A DNA stretch of 64,000 bases from Marinospirillum alkalitolerans (GCF_045055655.1 NZ_JBANFI010000006.1:1-64000), one strand, 5' to 3'. Positions 44,131 through 53,025 are shown, counted from the stretch's first letter. Program-made: numbers and translations. Notes: generated from the sequence alone by a model not told the origin.

Positions 44131-45147
44131 ATGATAGAAAGCGATCGTCTTGTTGCCGCGACGGTGCAAGGCCCAGAGCTACATCAAGACCATGCGATCC
44201 GCCCCCGTTCCTTAGCCGACTATACGGGGCAGCCGCAGGTGAAAGAGCAGATGGAGATTTTTATTCGTGCCGCGCAAGCTCGTCATGAGGCCCTCGATCA
44301 CACCTTGATTTTTGGCCCCCCCGGCTTAGGCAAAACCACACTCGCCAATATTATTGCCGAAGAAATGGGTGTATCGATCAAGAGTACCTCAGGTCCGGTC
44401 ATTGAAAAGGCAGGCGATTTGGCCGCAATGCTGACCAACCTGAATGCAGGGGATGTGCTGTTTGTCGATGAAATCCATCGCCTGAGCCCCGCGGTGGAAG
44501 AAATTCTTTATCCAGCGATGGAAGACTATCAGCTGGATATCATGATCGGTGAAGGCCCTGCGGCACGCTCGATTAAGCTCGACCTGCCACCTTTTACGCT
44601 GGTCGGGGCGACCACCCGCTCAGGTATGTTGACCGCGCCCTTGCGTGATCGCTTTGGCATCGTGCAGCGCTTGGAATTCTATTCCGTTGAAGACTTAACC
44701 ACCATTTTGGCGCGTTCAGCCCGTTTGCTGGGTTTGGATGCCGACCGGGCTGGGGTTGAGGAAATTGCCCGTCGCTCGCGAGGGACGCCGCGTATTGCCA
44801 ATCGCTTGTTGCGCCGTGTACGTGACTATGCGCAGGTCAAATCCAATGGTCGCATTGATGCACAAATGGCCGATGCCGCGCTGAATATGCTGCATGTGGA
44901 TACCCACGGCCTTGATCATATGGATCGCCGCTTGCTGTTGGCGATGATGGAAAAGTTTGCCGGTGGCCCTGTTGGGGTTGAAAGTTTAGCAGCCGCCATT
45001 GCAGAATCTCGCGACACCATTGAAGATGTGCTCGAGCCTTATCTGATTCAGCAGGGTTTGATGATGCGCACCGCACGAGGTCGCCAAGTGACAGATTTGG
45101 CTTGGTCGCATTTTGGGCTGACGCCTGTTGTGTCGGGATCAAATTAA
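44131..45147 (+). CDS. ruvB: Holliday junction branch-migration ATPase RuvB
   Basis: 338 residues. Walker A FGPPGLGKTTLANII, Walker B VLFVDEIHRL, sensor-1 GATTRSGML and the arginine-finger region LRDRFGIVQRLEFY are present, followed by the winged-helix DNA-binding domain. The ATG at 44131 lies inside a longer frame that starts in epmC. ruvA and ruvC, which usually precede it, are absent: epmC is 19 bp upstream. ybgC follows after 10 bp, as in Pseudomonas, so this is the 3' half of the usual ruv-tol arrangement. Confidence 0.96.
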   Translation: MIESDRLVAATVQGPELHQDHAIRPRSLADYTGQPQVKEQMEIFIRAAQARHEALDHTLIFGPPGLGKTTLANIIAEEMGVSIKSTSGPVIEKAGDLAAMLTNLNAGDVLFVDEIHRLSPAVEEILYPAMEDYQLDIMIGEGPAARSIKLDLPPFTLVGATTRSGMLTAPLRDRFGIVQRLEFYSVEDLTTILARSARLLGLDADRAGVEEIARRSRGTPRIANRLLRRVRDYAQVKSNGRIDAQMADAALNMLHVDTHGLDHMDRRLLLAMMEKFAGGPVGVESLAAAIAESRDTIEDVLEPYLIQQGLMMRTARGRQVTDLAWSHFGLTPVVSGSN

Positions 45148-45157
45148 AGGAACCTTT

Positions 45158-45568
45158 ATGCCTTCTGTGCTGTCGCAGTCATTCGTCTGGCCAGTGCGTG
45201 TGTATTACGAAGATACTGACGCTGGTGGCCGTGTTTATTATGTGAATTATTTGAAGTTTATGGAAAGGGCGCGGACTGAATGGCTACGCGACCTCGGTTG
45301 GGAGCAGTCTGTACTCCCTGTGCTGTTTGTTGTCCGCCAAGCGCAGATTGATTATGTTGCGCCTGCACTGCTGGACGATGCGCTGAAGGTAGACGTACAG
45401 CTGACCCACCAGCAGGGAGCGCGCTTGCATTTTGTGCAACAAATCTGGCGCGATGAGGTCTGCCTCTGTCGTGCTGAGATCCAGGTGGCCTGTATTGATG
45501 CGCAGACCCATCAGCCCTGTCGCTTACCGGCTGAACTACGCGCGGCCTTACAGCCGAAGTCAGCATGA
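45158..45568 (+). CDS. ybgC: Tol-Pal-associated acyl-CoA thioesterase YbgC
   Basis: 136 residues of the hotdog fold. The catalytic segment VRVYYEDTDAGGRVYYVNYLKFMERARTEWLR contains the 4-hydroxybenzoyl-CoA-thioesterase-type Asp. It hydrolyses short acyl-CoA or acyl-ACP at the inner membrane and is linked to phospholipid metabolism. AAAGGA lies 7 bases before the ATG. It stands at the head of the tol cluster, 124 bp before tolQ. Confidence 0.93.
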   Translation: MPSVLSQSFVWPVRVYYEDTDAGGRVYYVNYLKFMERARTEWLRDLGWEQSVLPVLFVVRQAQIDYVAPALLDDALKVDVQLTHQQGARLHFVQQIWRDEVCLCRAEIQVACIDAQTHQPCRLPAELRAALQPKSA

Positions 45569-45692
45569 TGCTTGCCTGAATAAAGCGTTTTGTCACTAAG
45601 CCTTGTAAAGCGCAGGGTAGCCAAACGTGATCTACAGAGTGTGGAATCTGATTCTTTGAGTCGTCAAGCTTGAGTCGTGAAGGAGTGAAACC

Positions 45693-46367
45693 TTGCAAGA
45701 GCTTACTTTTTGGAACATGGTCTTTGGGGCCAGTTTCTTTATTCAGTTTTTAATGCTGGTGCTGCTGGCGGCCTCGATCCTGTCCTGGGTGGCCATTTTC
45801 CAACGCTGGCAGGTTTTTCGTTTGGCCCGTCAAGAGCATGAAACCTTCAAAGAGCGTTTCTGGTCAGGGATCGAACTCAGCGAGCTCTTTCGTGATACCG
45901 ATCCCTATGAAGTGCAAGGTGCAGAGCGTGTGGTCTACTCTGGCTTCAAAACCTTCAATCGTATCCGCCAAAAAACAGCCGAACCCGAGCCTATTTTAGA
46001 AGGCGTCGAGCGCTCTATGCGCATAGCGCTGGCTGAGGAGCAGGATCGCCTCCACTCAGGTTTGTCGCTGCTGGCGACCATCGGCTCAGTGAGTCCGCAT
46101 ATTGGTCTTTTTGGGACTGTCTGGGGGATTATGGAAGCCTTTAAGAGCCTTGCCGGTGTGCAGCAAGCCACCTTTGCCGTGGTTGCACCGGGTATGGCCG
46201 AAGCCCTGATGACAACGGCGCTGGGCTTGTTTGTCGCGATTCCTTCAGTGATTGCCTATAACCGCTATGTCGCTTCCAGCGAAAGCCTGCTGAATCACTA
46301 TGAGAATTTTGCCGATGAATTCTCAGGCATCTTGCATCGCAGCTTGATCGTGCGTAAAGCAGACTAG
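45693..46367 (+). CDS. tolQ: Tol-Pal energy-transducing subunit TolQ
   Basis: 224 residues with three membrane spans (about 12-35, 130-150, 165-190). The block GLSLLATIGSVSPHIGLFGTVWGIMEAF is the MotA/TolQ/ExbB signature. With TolR it forms the proton channel that drives TolA. The start is TTG at 45693, supported by GGAG 7 bases upstream and by the family N-terminus QELTFWNMV. Confidence 0.95.
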   Translation: MQELTFWNMVFGASFFIQFLMLVLLAASILSWVAIFQRWQVFRLARQEHETFKERFWSGIELSELFRDTDPYEVQGAERVVYSGFKTFNRIRQKTAEPEPILEGVERSMRIALAEEQDRLHSGLSLLATIGSVSPHIGLFGTVWGIMEAFKSLAGVQQATFAVVAPGMAEALMTTALGLFVAIPSVIAYNRYVASSESLLNHYENFADEFSGILHRSLIVRKAD

Positions 46368-46375
46368 GAGGCAGT

Positions 46376-46819
46376 ATGCCGAAACCCAGATTGCGCCGTC
46401 GTCTGCCTAAAATGCCAATCGCTGAGGTCAATGTTCTGCCCTACATTGACGTAATGCTGGTGCTGTTGGTGATCTTTATGGTTACCGCTCCCATCTTGAC
46501 TCAAGGCGTTGATGTGGAACTGCCAGAGGTGACTTCTGAGCCGATCGAGACGCAGCCTGAGCAGGAGCCGCTGGTGGTCTCTTTAAACGCGCAGGGCGAG
46601 TATTTTATAGAACTTGGTGCCGATAGTGATCAGGCTCTGCCACTTGATCAAGTGATCGAACAGGTGGCGCGCTTTAAGCGTCAGAACCCTGATATTCCAG
46701 TGTTGGTGCGCGGTGATCGTCGCGTGCCCTATGGCGAGGTGGTGATTTTGATGAGTCGTTTGCAAGGCGCTGGCGTCACGCAAGTGGGCTTGATTTCGCG
46801 TCCTCCCGAGCAGCCCTAG
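46376..46819 (+). CDS. tolR: Tol-Pal energy-transducing subunit TolR
   Basis: 147 residues: one N-terminal span containing the proton-carrying Asp (AEVNVLPYIDVMLVLLVIFMVTAPIL), then a periplasmic ExbD/TolR domain ending VTQVGLISRP. It starts 8 bp after tolQ. TolR plugs the TolQ channel and binds peptidoglycan when energised. Confidence 0.95.
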   Translation: MPKPRLRRRLPKMPIAEVNVLPYIDVMLVLLVIFMVTAPILTQGVDVELPEVTSEPIETQPEQEPLVVSLNAQGEYFIELGADSDQALPLDQVIEQVARFKRQNPDIPVLVRGDRRVPYGEVVILMSRLQGAGVTQVGLISRPPEQP

Positions 46820-46838
46820 GCGATGGAGAACTCAGGCT

Positions 46839-47768
46839 GTGAAAGCTGAAAATCTGACGCTCTCGGTTCTGCTGGCGCTGGGCGTGCATCTGCTGGCCTT
46901 GGGTCTGCTGGCCTGGAATGGCATCAGCCCGCGCGCCTTACCCCAGCCAGAAACCCCGCAGATCATTCGTGCGCAGGTGGTGGATCAAGATCCAGCTGCG
47001 CGTCGTGCTGCCGAGCAAGAGCGTCTGCGTCAGCAGGAGTTACAACGCCAGCGCGAGGCAGAGCAAGCCCGTTTGCGTGAGCAAAGACGCCAAGAAGAAG
47101 CGCGGCGTCAGCAGCAGGAGGCTGAGCGTCAAGCGGCAGAAGCTCGGCGTCAAGAGCAGGCGCGTCAAGAAGAAGTGCGGCGACAGGAACAGGCCCGCCA
47201 AGAAGCACAGAGACAAGAACAAGCGCGCCAAGAAGCGCAAAGACAAGAAGCTGAACGCCAGCTCCAATTGCGCCGTCAGCGTGAGGAGCAGGAGCGGCAG
47301 CGCACCGAGGCTGAGCGTGTGCGTGCTCAAGAAGACGCCATTCGGCGCGAAGTCGAAGCCCGTCGTGCTGCTGAAGCCGCCGCGCAAAGAGCCGAAGAAG
47401 AGCGAATCCTGCGTGAATCTCAGCGCGCTAGAGAAGAAGCTCGTGCTGAGCGGGCGCGGCAGGATGCTCAGGCGGTTGCCGATATGGAAGCTGTGATTTT
47501 TACCCTGGTGGCTCAGCAGTGGACACGTCCGCCAGGTGTCACGGCGGATCTAGAAGCACTGGTCGAGGTGCGCCTGCTTAGTACGGGTGAGCTGGCTCCT
47601 GGTGGTCTGCGCCTGTTGCGTTCGAGTGGCCATGCCGCCTTTGATCGCTCGACTTTACAAGCGATTGAAAGAGCTGCTCCCTTCCCGCTGTTGCAGCTCG
47701 AACCGCGCCAACGCGACGCTTTTCGTGTGGTCAATCTATTATTCAAGCCTGAGGATTTAGTATGGTAA
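46839..47768 (+). CDS. tolA: Tol-Pal envelope-spanning protein TolA
   Basis: 309 residues from a GTG start. One inner-membrane anchor (LSVLLALGVHLLALGLLAWNG), a long Arg/Gln/Glu/Ala helix (about 50-205) that spans the periplasm, and a compact C-terminal domain III (about 210-309, VAQQWTRPPGVTADLEALVEVRLLSTGELA) that contacts TolB and Pal. The helix is Arg/Gln-rich rather than Lys/Ala-rich as in E. coli. The low-complexity stretch explains several spurious reading frames on both strands here. tolB begins 7 bp before its stop. Confidence 0.93.
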   Translation: MKAENLTLSVLLALGVHLLALGLLAWNGISPRALPQPETPQIIRAQVVDQDPAARRAAEQERLRQQELQRQREAEQARLREQRRQEEARRQQQEAERQAAEARRQEQARQEEVRRQEQARQEAQRQEQARQEAQRQEAERQLQLRRQREEQERQRTEAERVRAQEDAIRREVEARRAAEAAAQRAEEERILRESQRAREEARAERARQDAQAVADMEAVIFTLVAQQWTRPPGVTADLEALVEVRLLSTGELAPGGLRLLRSSGHAAFDRSTLQAIERAAPFPLLQLEPRQRDAFRVVNLLFKPEDLVW

Positions 47769-49075
47769 AACGCACGCCTTTTGCTCTTGTGCTGCTGGTC
47801 TTCTGTGTGACGCTTTTCTGGGGGATGGCGGCGCAGGCTAATCTAACGATCCGCATTACACAGGGGAATGATCAGGCCGCCCCAATAGCGGTGATTCCTT
47901 TTGCTTGGCAGGGCGCGCGTTTGCCTGAAGATGTCGCGCGGATTATCAGCGATAACCTGGAACGAACAGGGCTTTTTAATCCCATCCCGCGTGAAAATTT
48001 GATCAGCTTGCCTTCACAAAGATCTGAAGTGGTTTTTCGCGATTGGCAACGCCTGCAAGCACAGTATTTGATTCTGGGTCGTATGGCCTCAGAAGGTGAG
48101 CGCCTGCGCATCACCTATGAGGTTTTTGATGTGCAGGCTGGTGAGCGGCTGCTCGGCGAGAGTGTGATGGCCACTCAAGCCGATCTGCGTACACGCGCCC
48201 ATTTTATTTCCGACCGTATTTATCAAAGCCTGACTGGGCAACGTGGCGTCTTCTCTACGCGTATCGCTTACGTCACTGCCGAACCCCTGGCAGGGCGAGC
48301 TGAATACCGTTATCGCCTGCATGTCGCTGATGCGGATGGTCAGCGTGCGCGGACTATTCTGACCTCTGAGCAGCCGATCCTCTCGCCTGACTGGTCGCCT
48401 GATGGTCGACGCCTCGCCTATGTCTCTTTTGAGCAGGGGCGGCCAGCGATTTTTGTGCAAGAGTTAGCAACAGGATCGCGCTTTCAGCTCACTAACTTCC
48501 GTGGCCTAAATGGCTCGCCTGCTTGGTCGCCAGATGGGCAGCGTATTGCGATGACCTTGTCGCGTGATTCGAGCCCTGAAATCTATATCTATGATCTGGA
48601 GCAACGCAGGTTAACGCGAGTGACGCATCATTACGCGATCGATACTGAACCTGCATGGTCGCCGGATGGAAAAAACCTTATCTTTACTTCAAGTCGCAGT
48701 GGTGGTCCGCAGCTGTATCAAGTTGATTTAGAAAGTGGGCAGATTGCGCGTCTGACTTTTGAAGGCAACTATAATGCACGGGGTCGCTACTCACCGGATG
48801 GCAGTGAAGTCTTTATGGTGCATCGCGCAGAAGGGGGTGGCCTGTTCAGTATCGCGGCCTTGCATTTGGAAACAGGGCGGTTAAGAATACTCACCACTTC
48901 ACCCTTGGATGAGTCACCGAGTGTTGCCCCGAATGGTTCGATGGTGATTTATGCGTTAACACAGGGTACGCAAGGTGTGCTGGGCGTAGTTTCAACCGAT
49001 GGGCGGATACAGTATGAGCTGCCTGCGGCACGAGGAGATGTGCGCGAACCGGCTTGGTCTCCTTATTTAAATTAA
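47762..49075 (+). CDS. tolB: Tol-Pal periplasmic beta-propeller TolB
   Basis: 437 residues: signal peptide (LVLLVFCVTLFWGMAAQA), N-terminal alpha/beta domain (AVIPFAWQGARLPEDVARIISDNLERTGLFNPI) and a six-bladed propeller built from WSPDGRRLAYVS-type repeats, of which at least four are plain. TolB switches between Pal and TolA to time outer-membrane constriction. Start overlaps tolA. Confidence 0.96.
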   Translation: MVKRTPFALVLLVFCVTLFWGMAAQANLTIRITQGNDQAAPIAVIPFAWQGARLPEDVARIISDNLERTGLFNPIPRENLISLPSQRSEVVFRDWQRLQAQYLILGRMASEGERLRITYEVFDVQAGERLLGESVMATQADLRTRAHFISDRIYQSLTGQRGVFSTRIAYVTAEPLAGRAEYRYRLHVADADGQRARTILTSEQPILSPDWSPDGRRLAYVSFEQGRPAIFVQELATGSRFQLTNFRGLNGSPAWSPDGQRIAMTLSRDSSPEIYIYDLEQRRLTRVTHHYAIDTEPAWSPDGKNLIFTSSRSGGPQLYQVDLESGQIARLTFEGNYNARGRYSPDGSEVFMVHRAEGGGLFSIAALHLETGRLRILTTSPLDESPSVAPNGSMVIYALTQGTQGVLGVVSTDGRIQYELPAARGDVREPAWSPYLN

Positions 49076-49202
49076 AAGATATGAGATTTTTTCTCTGTCT
49101 TGATTGATTTTAACTTTCAGCCTAGAGTGCAAAAAAGTTAAAGTACTGGTCTCTGACGCTGGGTCTGAGGCGCACAATAAATGTCTGATTTGGGAGAAGA
49201 CT

Positions 49203-49763
49203 ATGGACCTGATGAAACACAGCAAGGTTTTTGCATTAGCGGCCGTTCTGGCTTTGGTAGCTGGTTGTGGTGGTGGCGCGGCAACACAAACAGATGCAGA
49301 AGATGAAGTGGTTGCAGAAGAAGTGCTTGTTGATGATGCCGCTGCTGAACTGGCTGCTGCAGAAGCACAGGCTTTAGAAGATGCCGCAGCGGCTGAAGCT
49401 CAAGCCTTACAGGATCGTGCTGCAGCACTGCCAGATATCCGCACCATCTATTTCGATTTTGACCAATCAACCATTCGCAGCGAGTTCCGTGATGTGCTGA
49501 ACGCCCATGCGGTTTACCTGCAAGCCAACCCCAATGCACGCGTTGTGCTGCAAGGCCACACGGATGAGCGTGGTACGCGTGAGTACAACATGGCACTGGG
49601 TGAGCGTCGTGGTGCCGCTGTACAGCGTTACCTAGCAAGCCAGGGTGTTCGTGCCGCACAAATGGAAGTCGTGAGCTATGGTGAAGAGCGTCCTGTTGTG
49701 CGTGCAGCACGTACCAGCGAAGACCATGCCCGTAACCGTCGTGTTGAAATGATGTACCGCTAA
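49203..49763 (+). CDS. pal: Peptidoglycan-associated lipoprotein Pal
   Basis: 186 residues. Lipoprotein leader ends LALVAGC. An Ala/Glu/Asp-rich linker (about 27-80) includes a partial duplication of AEAQAL. The OmpA-like domain follows, with IYFDFDQSTIRSEF and the peptidoglycan-binding LQGHTDERGTREYNMALGERR. ATG at 49203 has GGGAG upstream; an ATG far upstream at 49104 is unlikely. 127 bp separate it from tolB. Confidence 0.95.
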   Translation: MDLMKHSKVFALAAVLALVAGCGGGAATQTDAEDEVVAEEVLVDDAAAELAAAEAQALEDAAAAEAQALQDRAAALPDIRTIYFDFDQSTIRSEFRDVLNAHAVYLQANPNARVVLQGHTDERGTREYNMALGERRGAAVQRYLASQGVRAAQMEVVSYGEERPVVRAARTSEDHARNRRVEMMYR

Positions 49764-49780
49764 TAACGGAGTTCTGAAGC

Positions 49781-50560
49781 GTGAAGCTGATCAAACAGAA
49801 GATCGCGCAGCAAGAACCTGTGGGGGCTCTTAGAGCCCCCCGTTTTGTTTCTTGTTTGTGTGTCCTTGCTTTGCAGGGAAGCGTGTTGGTGCCGAGCCTG
49901 TCTGCAAATGAGCGCTCGACCCCAGTGATTCAGGCTGAGCTTTTTATGCAGATGGAGCAGATGCAACAAGAATTGCAGGCCTTGCGTAATCTGGTTGAGC
50001 AGCAAGGCAATACGATCCAGCGGATGCAAACTGATCAACGCAATCGCTATCTTGATTTGGATCAGCGCCTGCAAGATCAGACTCAGCGCCTGAATGCGCT
50101 TGAAGAAGCCGATCCCCCTGTTTTATTGCCCACGCCTACCAGTGCCCAGCGCCAAGAGCAGCAACAGGTCGCACAGGATCAAAATCGCAGTGCACGCGAT
50201 GCCTATGCCGAAGCCTATGCTCTCGTGCCAGAGCGGCGCTTTGATGAAGCCATTACGGCTTTTAATCGTTTTATTCTCGATTTCCCTGAATCCCGTCTGG
50301 TCGGTAATGGTTATTACTGGATCGGCGAGATTTATATGGCACAAAACCGTACCCAAGATGCGGAGCGGATGTTTGATATTGTTGTCCGTAACCATCCGGA
50401 TAGCTTTAAAGTGGCCGATTCTAAGTACAAGTTGGGTTTGATTTATGCCCGTTATGGCGATCAGCGTCGTGCGCGTGACATGATGCGCGCCATTATTGCC
50501 GATCATCCACAAGAACCCGCCGCAGCTTTGGCCCGAGCCTATCTCGAACGCCAATCCTGA
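49781..50560 (+). CDS. cpoB: Cell division coordinator CpoB (YbgF)
   Basis: 259 residues. Signal peptide (FVSCLCVLALQGSVLVPSLSA), an N-terminal trimerising coiled coil (about 50-105, with MQQELQALRNLVEQQGNTIQRMQTDQ), then tetratricopeptide repeats (RDAYAEAYALVPERRFDEAITAFNRFILDFPES onwards). It couples Tol-Pal to peptidoglycan synthesis by PBP1B. The start is GTG at 49781, preceded by CGGAG. Last gene of the tol cluster; a G/C hairpin without T-run lies just after it. Confidence 0.92.
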   Translation: MKLIKQKIAQQEPVGALRAPRFVSCLCVLALQGSVLVPSLSANERSTPVIQAELFMQMEQMQQELQALRNLVEQQGNTIQRMQTDQRNRYLDLDQRLQDQTQRLNALEEADPPVLLPTPTSAQRQEQQQVAQDQNRSARDAYAEAYALVPERRFDEAITAFNRFILDFPESRLVGNGYYWIGEIYMAQNRTQDAERMFDIVVRNHPDSFKVADSKYKLGLIYARYGDQRRARDMMRAIIADHPQEPAAALARAYLERQS

Positions 50561-50697
50561 TTTTGGTGCCTGCTTCAAGCGCGCAGCTTTGATGCGCCTT
50601 GAGGCAAGATGCATCAATCCGGCTTTTCTTCTTTTATCGATCTCGTCGTTTTATTGATCCTGTGATGTGACTGATCTTCTCGTGTTAAGGCTGAGCT

Positions 50698-51480
50698 ATG
50701 CATACTTCATCGACATCTTCTTATCCTCATTATTTTGATTTTCAGCCTGAAGCTGACTCACTGAAAGATCGGATTATTCTGGTCACAGGCGCGGGCGCTG
50801 GCTTGGGTCGAGCGGCGGCCAAGGCCTATGCTCAGCAGGGCGCGACGGTGATTCTGCTTGGCCGTACTATCAGCAAGCTCGAAAGCGTCTATGATGAGAT
50901 TCTTGCCGCAGGTGGCCCTGAGCCGGCGATCTATCCGTTAAATTTTGAAGGAGCGACCTGGAATGACTACCTGCAAATGGCGGATCGCCTCCATGAAGAG
51001 TTTGGTCGTCTTGATGGTGTGCTACACAGCGCTGGATTGCTTGGCCGTTTAACGCCGATGCAGTCCTACAATCCAGAGCTTTTTCAGCAGGTCATGCAGG
51101 TGAACTTCAGTGGTCCTGCCATGATGCTGCAGGCTCTGATTGCACTGCTGCAGCAGTCTGAAGATGCCTCGGTGATTCTGACCTCGTCCAGTGTTGGGCG
51201 TCAGGGCCGTGCTTTTTGGGGGGCTTATGCCTGTTCCAAATTTGCTTTGGAAGGGCTGATGCAAACTCTGGCGCAGGAGCTAGAGCAGATCAGTGCGATT
51301 CGCGTCAATAGCTTGAATCCAGGCGCTGTCCGGACTCAGATGCGCGCCACAGCCTATCCAGCTGAAAACCCAGCCAGCCTGCGCTCACCCGAGGAAGTCA
51401 TGGGAACCTATCTGTATCTGATGGGATCAGCCAGCCGTGGTATCACGGGGCAGCAATGGAATGCGCAGCCAGATCGCTAA
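50698..51480 (+). CDS. yciK: Short-chain dehydrogenase YciK
   Basis: 260 residues, SDR fold. Cofactor loop VTGAGAGLGRAAA, catalytic Ser in VILTSSSVGRQGRAFW, then YACSK (Tyr/Lys). The N-terminus with LKDRIILVTGAG and the end segment GTYLYLMGSASRGITGQQWNAQ follow E. coli YciK, an oxidoreductase of uncertain substrate. It is monocistronic, ended by a strong terminator. Confidence 0.88.
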   Translation: MHTSSTSSYPHYFDFQPEADSLKDRIILVTGAGAGLGRAAAKAYAQQGATVILLGRTISKLESVYDEILAAGGPEPAIYPLNFEGATWNDYLQMADRLHEEFGRLDGVLHSAGLLGRLTPMQSYNPELFQQVMQVNFSGPAMMLQALIALLQQSEDASVILTSSSVGRQGRAFWGAYACSKFALEGLMQTLAQELEQISAIRVNSLNPGAVRTQMRATAYPAENPASLRSPEEVMGTYLYLMGSASRGITGQQWNAQPDR

Positions 51481-51509
51481 GAAGCCACTGTGAAGTGATG
51501 CTCGATCGC

Positions 51510-51538
51510 AAAAGACCAGCCTGAGTGCTGGTCTTTTT
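51510..51538 (+). terminator. Rho-independent terminator after yciK
   Basis: AAAAGACCAGC at 51510-51520 pairs with GCTGGTCTTTT at 51527-51537 across a 6-base loop and ends in T. Confidence 0.92.
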
Positions 51539-51558
51539 ATTGTCACTCTAAGTGGCTT

Positions 51559-51599
51559 TTGATACAGATCAAGGCCTAAAATTTACTTTTCGTTACGAT
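51559..51599 (+). promoter_or_regulatory. Anr/FNR box with matching class II promoter
   Basis: TTGATACAGATCAA at 51559-51572 is a perfect FNR/Anr site (TTGAT-N4-ATCAA). TACGAT at 51594-51599 fits a -10 element. If transcription starts 6-7 bases later, the box is centred near -40.5, close to the -41.5 of class II FNR-activated promoters. The gene at 51640 follows directly. Confidence 0.75.
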
Positions 51600-51639
51600 T
51601 CGGTACACAAAGGAGCGATTAACCTAAGGAAACCCGCTG

Positions 51640-52203
51640 ATGGCCTCGAAACAACGCACTGCATCCTCGTCTATTCGCCTTGCTTTACCACTGCTGCTCA
51701 GTGCGCAGCTATTCAGTACACCGCTGGTTGCTGGATCATCATTGGCGATGAGCCAAGAGAATTTTACCCGCTTTATACAGATCAATCAGGAAGCAGCCGC
51801 ATACCTTCCCTCTGATATTCTCAATGATGAGGGGGATGATGATGACTGGGGAAATGAGACTGAACTCAGTTATCAAGGTCACTGTGATTGGTCTCGTTAC
51901 TATCAGCAGGAGTTCAGTCGAGAAGAAGCGCCTCTACACTTAGAAGATTTTCAGCAGCTGGTGGAAAGGCATGGTATGACACCGGCTGACTATTTTGCTT
52001 TTAGCAGAATGCTGTTCTGGCCCATTTATCAAGTTAATAAAGAAATGCTAGAGCGTGAAGCACAGCAGAACCCCGGCTTTGGCTTAACTTTTGCTGAAGA
52101 ATATCCCGAAGGTGATTTGCTCGATCGCTGCATGTCCGATCAGCAAAAGCGCCAATCTCTAGAGTTGCTCAGTCAGCTTTCCAATCCGTTCTTTATGGAA
52201 TAA
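51640..52203 (+). CDS. Secreted protein of unknown function, predicted Anr/FNR-activated
   Basis: 187 residues; I do not recognise the family. A signal peptide (SIRLALPLLLSAQLFSTPLVA) is followed by a mature protein with an acidic run NDEGDDDDWGNE (near residues 62-73) and two Cys (GHCDW, DRCMS) that could form one disulfide. The rest looks helical (HLEDFQQLVERHGMTPADYFAFSRMLFW). AAGGA precedes the ATG. The promoter region carries a perfect Anr/FNR box, so expression should rise at low oxygen. It is followed, after 84 bp holding a mini-element, by a lipoprotein gene with a similar DDDDW run, hinting at a related role. Confidence 0.75.
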   Translation: MASKQRTASSSIRLALPLLLSAQLFSTPLVAGSSLAMSQENFTRFIQINQEAAAYLPSDILNDEGDDDDWGNETELSYQGHCDWSRYYQQEFSREEAPLHLEDFQQLVERHGMTPADYFAFSRMLFWPIYQVNKEMLEREAQQNPGFGLTFAEEYPEGDLLDRCMSDQQKRQSLELLSQLSNPFFME

Positions 52204-52210
52204 AGCCTAA

Positions 52211-52264
52211 GGAACCTCTGATCAACGTAGCATCACCAAGCGCAACAGTTAATCAGAGGCTTCC
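52211..52264. repeat. Mini inverted-repeat element, short copy (54 bp)
   Basis: The ends are GGAACCTCTGATCAAC and, inverted, GTTAATCAGAGGCTTCC. On the reverse strand the inside reads TGCGCTTGGTGATGCT, the same as the longer copy at 54264. It looks like an internally deleted MITE keeping both ends. It can fold into a long hairpin between two genes and may act as a transcript end or processing site. Confidence 0.75.
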
Positions 52265-52287
52265 TCATTGATTGCAGGAAGCTGATC

Positions 52288-53025
52288 ATGTTAGCGCGAA
52301 GAAACTTTTTGTGTTGCTTTATATTGCTCTGTTTGCTGATGCTGCAGGGGGGCTGCGATGGCTCATCCAGCAGTGGTAGTGATGATTGGCATGATGACGA
52401 TGACTGGTACGAAGAGTCACCTCCTGAGCCTGTACCTCCGCCCAACTATACCCATGATCTGATGCAGTACGGGCCTCACTGGGGAGGGATGGGACCAGCT
52501 TTGGATCATGTCGAGCTATTAGAGGCTGATCGGGAGCTTGTCTATCAGTTGAGTATTGGTGGTGAGTATGAGCATATTATTAACTGTCAAATGAACTCCC
52601 TCGGCGTTGGGGTTTTCCTGCCAGGAGCCTACTTTCATGAACATCTGGCCGAACGCGGGCCTGCCAGCGAGTATTTTGCGAATGAGGCAAAAACTTTGGC
52701 TAATCGGTTTAAACGTCAACCGGGTGCACTCTACGCCAGTCTGCTGAGCCTGAATCACGCCATTGCTTTTTATCCTCAGTTTGTGGCCGTTGCCGATGCC
52801 GTTTGGGAAGTGCATGAAGCTCTGTATCGTGATTTTCGTGAAGTCTTCTGGCCTGAGTGCATACAAAACATTCCCACCGCTTGTTTTGAACTCGGCTACA
52901 AGTTTATTGATTTTGAAGCCCGCTGTGCTGAAGGCCGCGTCAAGCTTTCGACTCTGCCAGGTTATGAAATGCTGCGCGAAGCCTATATCGAAGTTCAGAA
53001 CCAAACCGGAGTGCGCTTAGAGTAA
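52288..53025 (+). CDS. Acidic lipoprotein of unknown function
   Basis: 245 residues. The leader ends LLMLQGGC (lipobox), then a Ser/Asp-rich tether with SDDWHDDDDWYEE and a Pro-rich PPEPVPPP spacer. The folded part (from about residue 55) has four Cys (INCQMN, PECIQN, TACFEL, ARCAEG), probably two disulfides, and is mostly helical. There is no Asp at +2, so outer-membrane sorting is expected. AGGAAG lies before the ATG. No family recognised. It shares the DDDDW run and a periplasmic address with the protein encoded upstream, and ends at a strong terminator. Confidence 0.75.
   Translation: MLARRNFLCCFILLCLLMLQGGCDGSSSSGSDDWHDDDDWYEESPPEPVPPPNYTHDLMQYGPHWGGMGPALDHVELLEADRELVYQLSIGGEYEHIINCQMNSLGVGVFLPGAYFHEHLAERGPASEYFANEAKTLANRFKRQPGALYASLLSLNHAIAFYPQFVAVADAVWEVHEALYRDFREVFWPECIQNIPTACFELGYKFIDFEARCAEGRVKLSTLPGYEMLREAYIEVQNQTGVRLE

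Noticed and set aside
46963..47496. Several long reading frames on both strands within tolA
   Set aside because: They are shadows of the Arg/Gln/Glu-rich repeat helix of tolA; they have repetitive composition and no ribosome sites.
52249..52264. Ribosome-site-like purine run before the lipoprotein gene
   Set aside because: It is the end of the mini-element; the AGGAAG nearer the ATG serves the gene.
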